Shown: positions 25,479 to 34,254 of the stretch, one piece after another | Numbering within the stretch: position 1 is the stretch's first letter | How the letters are laid out: every line of letters begins with the position of its first letter | Assembly (NCBI GenBank): GCA_028714735.1 | Contig: JAQTLU010000016.1 | Coordinates: 9,854-68,097 of the forward strand | Length of the DNA: 58,244 nucleotides | Direction: 5' to 3' | DNA from: Gallionellaceae bacterium | GTDB lineage: Bacteria; Pseudomonadota; Gammaproteobacteria; Burkholderiales; Thiobacillaceae | The notes under the pieces: generated by a model | Databases searched by the model: none | Told to the model about the DNA's origin: nothing | What the model saw: only the letters and a program-made list of their open reading frames with translations | Translations under genes and position numbers: made by a program

Positions 25479-26160
25479 ATGAGGCTCAGTGAACTTGGAC
25501 TGGATCGCTGGTTGGCGGACAAAGCCGGCGAACTGTGTGAGTCCGATCTATCCGTGGTCAGGTGCACCGCGGTCGACCGGGGGCGCTACCTGATCCGGGG
25601 CGAGGACGGCGAGGTCCCCGCCGAACTGACCGGCAAATTCCTTCATCTCGCCGATTCTTCCACCGAACTGCCATGCCTGGGCGATTGGGTGTGCGTGCAC
25701 TACCGCGATGCCGGCGCGCAGGCCAGCATTCACCACCTGCTGCCACGCCGATCCTTCCTCCGGCGCAAAGCCGCCGGCCGCGACGTCGAATTCCAGATGA
25801 TTGCGGCAAATATCGACGTGGCATTCATCGTGCAGGCCTGCCACTTCGATTTCAATGTCCGACGACTGGAGCGCTACCTCGTGATGGCCAGGGACGGCCA
25901 TATCGAGCCCGTGGTGCTTCTGACGAAGACGGATCTGGTTGCCCCGGAGGAACTGGAACAGATGATCGGCCGGATCCGGCTCATGGGCGTGGACGCGAAG
26001 ATCGTCTGCGTCAGCAACGTGACGGGTGCGGGCGTCGATCAGGTACGCGACTCATGGCTGCCGGCAAGACCTATTGCCTGCTCGCTTCGTCGGGCGTGGG
26101 CAAAACTACGCTCATCAACCGTCTGCTCGGTGACGGCGCGCTCGAAACCGGCGCAGAAGG
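25479..26160 (+). pseudogene. rsgA: Degraded ribosome biogenesis GTPase RsgA
   Basis: From ATG 25479 the frame encodes an N-terminal OB-fold and the first GTPase motifs in RsgA's circularly permuted order: IAANIDVAFIVQAC, then the NKxD equivalent LLTKTDL. Near 26060 the reading frame shifts by one base. The P-loop continues in another frame as YCLLASSGVGKTTLINRLLG. After ALETGA (about 26155) RsgA similarity ends: the RGRHTTT switch region and the C-terminal zinc motif are missing in all three frames. One frameshift plus loss of about 100 C-terminal codons means a non-functional remnant. An intact copy is expected elsewhere in the genome. Confidence 0.8.
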
Positions 26161-26255
26161 ATGGACCGGCCCGGAACTGGTTTTGACTCCGGCGCGGTCG
26201 CCGGTCTACAAAACTGCCAGCCGGAGCCGCCGCGCAGGTGCCGCATGCAACCGCG

Positions 26256-26816
26256 CTATAACAGCACTACCATCATCAGCAACAGTGCCCAGGCGATGAG
26301 ACCGGCGCCGATCACTGTCTGGGCGATACCTGCCGCGGTGACTTCCTCGCGCATATGGCACAGCCCCTCGATGCCGTGATAAATGATCCCGCTGGAGAGT
26401 CCAAGCGCCACGAGGGAAAATACGGCGTTGAAGGCCAGGCTCGGAATCAGCAGGCCCAGGGACGAGAGCCAAAGCGGAAGCGGGGCGATGGCCGCCAGGA
26501 GATAGGCATCGTGATAATCGATCTCGAGCCGATTGCTCGCGGCGACCTGCTTGATCAGCCAGCCCATGCCGAAGAAGGTCGCCATCTCGGCGAGGAAGAA
26601 GATCACCGCTATCTCGCCCCAGGCCGCGCCACCGGCATCCTTGAACAATGAAATGGGCGCGCTCGTGCCGGTGAGATACAGCATCCCGGGCGGCAACAGC
26701 GAGAGCGGCAGGACCATGAAGGCGAACACCTTGAGCAGCCTGGGGTGGATTTTTTCCAGTTCAGGCCAGCCTTGAGAGGCGGACAAGGGTAATTTGGCAA
26801 GAGAAATGAAATTCAT
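26256..26816 (-). CDS. Yip1-like integral membrane protein
   Basis: 186 residues behind CAGGAGG. A hydrophilic N-terminus (about 1-28) is followed by five hydrophobic segments. The spacing and the central motifs (FAFMVLPLSLLPPGMLYLTG, DAYLLAAIAPLPLWLSSLGL, GIIYHGIEGL) resemble bacterial Yip1/DUF1282 proteins, whose function is unknown. It is divergent from a MarR-family regulator across 100 bp with an operator-like palindrome, so it is the likely regulated target. The 3' end borders the rsgA remnant. Confidence 0.65.
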   Translation of the reverse strand: MNFISLAKLPLSASQGWPELEKIHPRLLKVFAFMVLPLSLLPPGMLYLTGTSAPISLFKDAGGAAWGEIAVIFFLAEMATFFGMGWLIKQVAASNRLEIDYHDAYLLAAIAPLPLWLSSLGLLIPSLAFNAVFSLVALGLSSGIIYHGIEGLCHMREEVTAAGIAQTVIGAGLIAWALLLMMVVLL

Positions 26817-26858
26817 GGTATGCCTCCTGTTTCATCGGACATCATCAACATCAGCTAT

Positions 26859-26882
26859 TTGATCATGACGTGATTGTATCAA
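26859..26882. promoter_or_regulatory. Candidate MarR operator
   Basis: An imperfect 24-bp palindrome with outer arms TTGAT (26859-26863) and ATCAA (26878-26882) and an inner ATCA-TGACG-TGAT lies midway between the divergent Yip1-like and MarR genes. Its spacing excludes FNR; its size suits a MarR dimer. Confidence 0.45.
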
Positions 26883-26916
26883 GCCATGATGTAATAACTA
26901 GGCTATAGGAAAACCC

Positions 26917-27333
26917 ATGTCAAGTACGGATTCCAGCGTGCCCCCTTCCTTGAGCAAGGCAGACTACGAACGGATTTCCCACTTTCGCTACCGCCTGCGC
27001 CGTTTCCTGCGGATCAGCGAAGAACTGTGCAAAGACCAAGGCTTGACCCTGCTGCAGTATCAGCTGCTGTTGCACGTCAAGGGCTTTCCGGGCCGTGACT
27101 GGGCCAGTATCGGCGAGTTGGCGGAACGTCTGCAGGCCCAACACCATGGTGTGGTGGCCCTGATCGACCGCTGCGAAAAACTGGCTCTGGTGGAGCGCAT
27201 GCCGGGGCGCAACGACCGTCGTGTGGTGGAGGTCCACCTGCGCCCCAAGGGGGAAGAAATCCTGGCCGGGATCGCCACCCTGCATCAGGATGAGTTGCAC
27301 TTGCTGCTGGGTGAATTCGCCCTCGCGGACTGA
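26917..27333 (+). CDS. MarR-family transcriptional regulator
   Basis: 138 residues. A winged HTH occupies about 45-110: LTLLQYQLLLHV, then SIGELAERLQAQHHGVVALIDRC as recognition region and VERMPGRNDRRVVEVHLRPKGE as the wing with the family's conserved D-R-R. Helices at both ends form the dimer interface. The ligand is unknown. It is divergent from the Yip1-like membrane gene and probably autoregulated through the palindrome at 26859-26882. Its 3' end faces the LapD-like gene 13 bp away. Confidence 0.9.
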   Translation: MSSTDSSVPPSLSKADYERISHFRYRLRRFLRISEELCKDQGLTLLQYQLLLHVKGFPGRDWASIGELAERLQAQHHGVVALIDRCEKLALVERMPGRNDRRVVEVHLRPKGEEILAGIATLHQDELHLLLGEFALAD

Positions 27334-27346
27334 TCTTCAGGCCGCC

Positions 27347-29266
27347 TCAAACCTCCCGCACCGCCACCCCGGTGACGCCGTCGAAGCCGATCTCGGCCAG
27401 CTTGGCCAGTTCGGCCTCGGTCTCCACGCCTTCGGCGTAGACCTGGATGCCGATGCGGTGGGCGATCTCGCACAGGCCGGTCAGGAAGGCCTGGTTGCCG
27501 GGGTTACTGTCGATGCCCTGGATGAAGCCGGGATCGACCTTGAGGAAGTCGAGGCCGAGGTCGTAGAGCAGGCCGATCTGGTTGAAGTGGTGGCCGTAGT
27601 GTTCGAGGCCGAGGTGGCAGCCCAGCGGTTTCAGGTCGCGGGCCAGGTCGCGCAGGGCGACCAGCCGGCGCAGGCCGCCGGTTTCCGGCACTTCCAGCCA
27701 GAGCCGCTGCCGGCTGTCCGGGTGTTGTTCGAGCAGCTTCATCATCTGGCGCAGGAACTCCGGGTCGGCGATGGAGCGGGCCGACAGGTTGACCCAGAGG
27801 CCGCCCGCGCCGGTGTCGTTGTCGAGTTCGTCGAGCGCCAGGGCGAGCACCGCGAGGTCGAGCTCCTGGACCAGGCCGAGGCGTTCGGCCAGCGCCAGGA
27901 AGCGGCTGGCGGGCAGCCATTCGCCATCGTCCCGGACCCGGATGCGCAACGGGCATTCGCGATGCGGCGCCGGGTCGCTGCCGACGCGGATCGCATGGTG
28001 CACCAGCTTGATGGCGTTGGTCTGATGCAGGGCATAGCGGATGGCGCTGCGCCATTCGCCGGCGCTGGCGGGCAGGTCGGGATCGCTGTCCGCGGCGGCC
28101 TGGCAGACCTTGTTGCCGCCGGCCGACTGGGCCCAGGCCACGGCCGCGTCGACCCGGGCCAGCAGGCGGGTGGGTTTCTCGCCGCGCATGAAGGCGCCAT
28201 AACCGATGTCGATCTCGGCGTTGCGGTCGGCGATCGGCTCCACCGTCTCCACCAGCCTGGCCATCAGTTCGTCCATGATCGCCGCGGTGTCGCAGCCTTG
28301 CGGCAGGAGCAGGCCGAAGTCGGCCCCGGTGAGGCGGCCGGCGTAGGCGCCGACGCAATAGGGCGTCAACTCGCCGATGGCGCGGCCGATCCGGTGCAGC
28401 AGGTCGTCGGCGGTCTCCCGCCCCTGCTCGCGGTTGATCAGGTCGAGATGGGGGATGCGGATGATGGCCAGGGCGCCGAACAGGCTGTCTTCGGCCTCCA
28501 GGGCATGGTCCAGGCTGGCCAGGAAGAAGGTGCGGTTGGCCAGGCCGGTGAGCGGATCGAAGTTGGCTTCGCGGCGCAGGCCTTCATAGCGCTGGGCGTC
28601 GTCCTCGAACTGTTCGCGCAACCGGGCCACGGTTTCGTTCATCGCCGCGGCCAGCTGCCTCAGTTCGGGAACCTGCGGCTCCGGGATGGTGATGTAACGG
28701 TGCTGGGTGATCGCCCTGGCCTGGTCGATGACCTCCTGCATCGGTTGCCGGATGCGGCGCAACACCAGGCTGACCAGGATGCCGCCGAGCAGGCCGGCGA
28801 GGAAGACCGCGCCGGCCATGGTGACGGCGGTGCGCCAGAGCGACTTGTAGGCGAACTGGCCGCGACTCATCAGGATGACGCTGCCGAGCGGCGTCCAGCC
28901 GCTGCTGATCTGGGCCTCGCCGGGCAGCGAGCGGATCGGCAGCAACTTCACGAACCAGTCGGGGGCGCCGGCATCGCTGTCCCGGCTGACCTTGTCGGCC
29001 AGGACCTTGCCGGTCGGGTCGGTGATGCGGACCAGTTCGTACTGGCCGCTGTTGAACAGCGCGGTGGCGGCGACCACGACATCGTCGGCGTCGGTGTCGG
29101 CGCGGCTGAGGGCGAGCGCGAGCGCGGTGGCGTTGTCGCGGTTCTTCATGGCCAGTTGCGCTTCCAGGTAGTCCCGCGCGTTGTACAGGGACGCGAACAG
29201 GCTGGCCAGCAGGGCGAGCAGGGCGCTCGCGAGGATGGACAACCAGAGTTGGCGGTACATGGACAT
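27347..29266 (-). CDS. lapD: LapD-like c-di-GMP receptor (degenerate GGDEF-EAL)
   Basis: 639 residues behind AAGGAG. TM1 is at about 8-28. A periplasmic LapD/MoxY-type sensor follows (about 30-150; SSGWTPLGSVILMSRG), then TM2 (about 150-172) and HAMP. A degenerate GGDEF domain comes next (DPLTGLANRTFF is kept, but the signature reads RLTGADFG), then a degenerate EAL domain: the EAL motif reads LRI, the DDFG motif reads EHYG, and YAEGVETE is kept. Loss of the catalytic acidic residues with a conserved fold is the pattern of LapD, which binds c-di-GMP and sequesters the periplasmic protease LapG. The gene directly upstream on the same strand carries a LapG-like domain, which supports the call. 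Confidence 0.85.
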   Translation of the reverse strand: MSMYRQLWLSILASALLALLASLFASLYNARDYLEAQLAMKNRDNATALALALSRADTDADDVVVAATALFNSGQYELVRITDPTGKVLADKVSRDSDAGAPDWFVKLLPIRSLPGEAQISSGWTPLGSVILMSRGQFAYKSLWRTAVTMAGAVFLAGLLGGILVSLVLRRIRQPMQEVIDQARAITQHRYITIPEPQVPELRQLAAAMNETVARLREQFEDDAQRYEGLRREANFDPLTGLANRTFFLASLDHALEAEDSLFGALAIIRIPHLDLINREQGRETADDLLHRIGRAIGELTPYCVGAYAGRLTGADFGLLLPQGCDTAAIMDELMARLVETVEPIADRNAEIDIGYGAFMRGEKPTRLLARVDAAVAWAQSAGGNKVCQAAADSDPDLPASAGEWRSAIRYALHQTNAIKLVHHAIRVGSDPAPHRECPLRIRVRDDGEWLPASRFLALAERLGLVQELDLAVLALALDELDNDTGAGGLWVNLSARSIADPEFLRQMMKLLEQHPDSRQRLWLEVPETGGLRRLVALRDLARDLKPLGCHLGLEHYGHHFNQIGLLYDLGLDFLKVDPGFIQGIDSNPGNQAFLTGLCEIAHRIGIQVYAEGVETEAELAKLAEIGFDGVTGVAVREV

Positions 29267-29310
29267 GGCGCTACTCCTTGTATTGCGAACGTCGCGCCAG
29301 CGACTCGCTA

Positions 29311-29350
29311 GACCCCCTCTCCCGCTCGCGGGGGAGGGTCGGGGTGGGGG
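29311..29350. repeat. REP-like palindrome upstream of lapD
   Basis: An imperfect inverted repeat, GACCCCCTCTCCCGC facing GCGGGGGAGGGTC (29311-29340), is followed by a GGGGTGGGG tail. It resembles the widespread proteobacterial palindrome and the copy at 23417. It sits 45 bp upstream of the lapD start within the presumed lapG-lapD transcript. Confidence 0.7.
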
Positions 29351-29352
29351 AG

Positions 29353-29408
29353 ACGATCATGACGATGACGGCAAGCATGATCAGGGGCGGCGTTATCGTC
29401 ATGATCGT
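29353..29408. repeat. Long inverted repeat at the 3' end of the thioredoxin-LapG gene
   Basis: Arms of 18 bp (29353-29370 and 29391-29408) match at 17 positions around a 20-base loop; the right arm reaches the stop codon of the fusion gene. Each arm also contains a CATGATCG-type palindrome. It could be a transcript end or processing site between the fusion gene and lapD. There is no T-run. Confidence 0.65.
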
Positions 29409-30538
29409 TAATCGAAACCTTCGTCGCGGGCGCGGCGCAGGGTGTCTTCCCACAGGGGCAGGCGGCCGCCGCCGGAAACGTCGGGCAGGTCCTGGGCGTC
29501 ACCCCACGCCCCCGCACTATTGAAACTGAATATCGGTTTCAGGTCCGTCCGCTGGGAAGCGGGCAGGATCTCGGTCAACCGGTTGTCGAGCAGGACCGGT
29601 TCCTGGTTCGGCGAGGCGAAATAGGCCAGCACCATGTGCACCGGGTCGCCGGCGCTGCGCGTTTCGCCGAGCGTCTTCACGTAGACCAGGCGCAGGCGTT
29701 CGGGCGGGACCTGCATGGCCAGCAGGGTGAAGTACTTGGCGATCACGAAATCCTCGCTGTCGCCGTAGCCCTTGCCGAGCACCTCGCCCAGGGTGGCCCA
29801 GTAGTCCGGCCGGCCCCAGATACGCTGGTCGCTGCTTTGCCGGGTGCGCCGGTTGAAGAAATCGTTGGCGCGGGCGAGCTTGTCCGGCACGGCGGCGGCC
29901 GCGGCGCCGTCGACCATCTGCCGCCAGTCGCCGTAGGCCTGCTCGCCGGTCTTGCCGAACTGCCGTTTCACGAAGGCGGCCAGTTTGTCGGTCCTGGCGG
30001 CCGTGGCCGGGGCCGCTTCGCCCGGCGTCGTGCCGCGCCATTTGTCCATGAAGGCCAGCACCTTGGCGGCTTTGACCTGGCCGGGTATGTACATGACGAT
30101 CTCGCCGGTGGGGTCGTACAGGTAGGCCGTGGGAAAGAAATCGACCGGGCCGACCTGGCGGTGCGGACTGTTGGGGTCGCGGCGCTTGCCGCCGGCGACC
30201 AGGCGGAAGCCCAGGTCGAAGCTGTTTGCCGCGGAGCGGAGCGCTTCGGGGCTGTCGTAATCGAGGCCGATGCCGATGACCGTCAGGTCGGGCCGCCCAT
30301 CGAGTGTGTTCAGCGTGGGCATCTCGACCCTGCAGAGCGGACACCAGGGCGCCCAGAAGGCGACCAGCAGCCACTGGCCGCGATAGTCGGCCAGCCGGAG
30401 GGTCCTGCCGTCGATGTCGCTGAATACGAAGGGAACGGTCTTTGCGCTGGAACCGGGGGAAATGGCGGGCGACGCCGCGAGCACCAGCGCCAGCAGAATG
30501 GCGGCAAGAAAACGCGGGTTCGCGGTGCGGGGCCTCAT
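29408..30538 (-). CDS. Thioredoxin-like (TlpA/ResA) domain fused to a LapG-type protease domain with Ser at the catalytic Cys
   Basis: 376 residues. A signal peptide (about 10-30) is followed by a TlpA/ResA-type thioredoxin domain (about 33-168) with WAPWCPLCR, active-site Cys66/Cys69, and the cis-Pro region DFFPTAYLYDPTG. After an Ala-rich linker, residues about 185-345 match LapG (bacterial transglutaminase-like cysteine proteinase, Peptidase_C93): ANDFFNRR, DYWATLGEVLGKGYGD, EDFVIAKYFTL, RLRLVYVK, HMVLAYF, LLDNRLTEILPASQR, IFSFN. LapG's triad is Cys-His-Asp. His301 and Asp318 are present, but the nucleophile in GDCEDF is Ser261 (AGC at 29758-29756). Cleavage is therefore doubtful. It lies upstream of lapD in the usual lapG-lapD order. 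Confidence 0.85.
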   Translation of the reverse strand: MRPRTANPRFLAAILLALVLAASPAISPGSSAKTVPFVFSDIDGRTLRLADYRGQWLLVAFWAPWCPLCRVEMPTLNTLDGRPDLTVIGIGLDYDSPEALRSAANSFDLGFRLVAGGKRRDPNSPHRQVGPVDFFPTAYLYDPTGEIVMYIPGQVKAAKVLAFMDKWRGTTPGEAAPATAARTDKLAAFVKRQFGKTGEQAYGDWRQMVDGAAAAAVPDKLARANDFFNRRTRQSSDQRIWGRPDYWATLGEVLGKGYGDSEDFVIAKYFTLLAMQVPPERLRLVYVKTLGETRSAGDPVHMVLAYFASPNQEPVLLDNRLTEILPASQRTDLKPIFSFNSAGAWGDAQDLPDVSGGGRLPLWEDTLRRARDEGFD

Positions 30539-30744
30539 GGCCGGGTGGCTCCTGAGCGGGCTTGTACTGCATCATAAGCCACGGCCACGATTAATTGTAG
30601 AAGCCGGGGCCGGCGCGGTGGCGGCCGGTCATGAAAAGGAGCGAGGGCGGGCCGCCATCCCCATGCCGGCCATGGCGGTTCAGTCGGACCTGGCTATCGA
30701 ACCTATCGCCAAATCCTATTAGATCATCCTGTTTTGCCCCCTAG

Positions 30745-32961
<2,217 letters not shown>

Positions 32962-32971
32962 TCCCCCGGTC

Positions 32972-34228
32972 TCAGACGAACCTGGCGACGAAGGCCCCGA
33001 CGCTGTCCGGCGGCAGGGCCAGCCAGGCCCGGTGGCCGTCGCCGGGGACGACGCTGACCGGGCCGCCCTCTGCGCTGTGGATATCGTCGACGGTGTATTC
33101 GCGGATGCCGGCGGGCTGGATCACCTCGATGCGGTCGCCGAGCGACAGCTTGTTCTTGGCCACGAACTCGACCCGGCCGCGTACCGGGTCCCAGGCGACC
33201 AGGTCGCCGACGTAGAGGCTGCGGCCCGATTCGGAATGGCCGCTGAGGTAGTTCTGGTAGTCCTGGGGCGTGTGGCGCTGGTAGAAGCCGTCGGTGTAGC
33301 CGCGGTTGGCCAGGCCGGCCAGCTGGCCGAGCAGCCTGGGGTCGAGCGGGCGGCCGGCGACCGCGTCGTCGATGGCGGCACGATAGGACTGGCAGGCGCG
33401 GGCGACGTAGTAGGGCGACTTGGTGCGGCCCTCGATCTTGAGCGAGTCGACACCGATCTCGACCAGGCGCTGGACGTGCTCGATGGCGCGCAGGTCCTTG
33501 GAGTTGAGGATGTAGGTGCCGTGCTCGTCCTCTTCCATGGGCATGTGGCTGCCCTGGCGGCGCTCGTTCTCCTCCAGCAGCCAGACGTCGCCGGCGGCGT
33601 CTTCCCGGGCCGGGTTGAGCTTGTAGTCCCAGCGGCAGGAGTTGGTGCAGCTGCCCTGGTTGGGGTCGCGGTGGTTGAAGTAGCCCGACAGCAGGCAGCG
33701 GCCGGAGTAGGCCACGCACAGGGCGCCGTGCACGAACACCTCCAGTTCCATGTCCGGGCAGTCCTGGCGGATGGCGGCGATCTCGTCGAGCGAGATCTCG
33801 CGCGAGAGGATCACCCGGCTGACGCCGGCCTGCTGCCAGAAGCGCACCGCGGCGCTGTTCACCGTGTTGGCCTGGACCGAGAGGTGGATCGGCATGTCGG
33901 GCCAGTTCTCCCGGATCAGCAGGATCAGGCCGGGGTCGGACATGATCAGGGCGTCCGGGCCGAGGGCGATGACCGGGGCCATGTCCTTCAGGTAGGTCTT
34001 CAGCTTGGCGGTATGCGGGTAGATGTTGGAGACCAGGTAGAACGGGTGGCCGAGGCCGTGGGCGCGGTCGATGCCGGTCTTGAGCACGTCGAGGTCGCCG
34101 AACGCGTTGTTGCGCACCCGCAGGGAATAGCGCGGCTGGCCGGCGTAGATGGCGGTCGCGCCGTAGGCGAAGGCGGTGTCCAGCATGGTCAGGGAACCGG
34201 CCGGGGCGAGCAGTTCGGGGCTGGGCAT
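32972..34228 (-). CDS. yegQ: U32-family peptidase-like protein (TrhP/YegQ type)
   Basis: 418 residues. The opening ELLAPAGSLTMLDTAFAYGATAIYAG is typical. The U32 signature is intact: LEVFVHGALCVAYSGRCLLS, followed by a Cys-rich stretch (GSCTNSCRWDY) that in the family holds an iron-sulfur cluster together with the upstream cysteines. A C-terminal beta-barrel-like domain lies at about 335-418. The YegQ/TrhP group takes part in prephenate-dependent 5-hydroxyuridine formation at tRNA position 34. It has no clear SD. It starts 27 bp downstream of the SulP stop on the same strand and may be co-transcribed. Confidence 0.9.
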   Translation of the reverse strand: MPSPELLAPAGSLTMLDTAFAYGATAIYAGQPRYSLRVRNNAFGDLDVLKTGIDRAHGLGHPFYLVSNIYPHTAKLKTYLKDMAPVIALGPDALIMSDPGLILLIRENWPDMPIHLSVQANTVNSAAVRFWQQAGVSRVILSREISLDEIAAIRQDCPDMELEVFVHGALCVAYSGRCLLSGYFNHRDPNQGSCTNSCRWDYKLNPAREDAAGDVWLLEENERRQGSHMPMEEDEHGTYILNSKDLRAIEHVQRLVEIGVDSLKIEGRTKSPYYVARACQSYRAAIDDAVAGRPLDPRLLGQLAGLANRGYTDGFYQRHTPQDYQNYLSGHSESGRSLYVGDLVAWDPVRGRVEFVAKNKLSLGDRIEVIQPAGIREYTVDDIHSAEGGPVSVVPGDGHRAWLALPPDSVGAFVARFV

Positions 34229-34254
34229 GGCGGGGCGATCCGGCGGCGCGGCGG

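Noticed and set aside
30680-30730. CTAT/ATAG half-sites before katG as an OxyR site
   Set aside because: The spacing does not fit ATAG-N7-CTAT pairs; only scattered half-sites are present.
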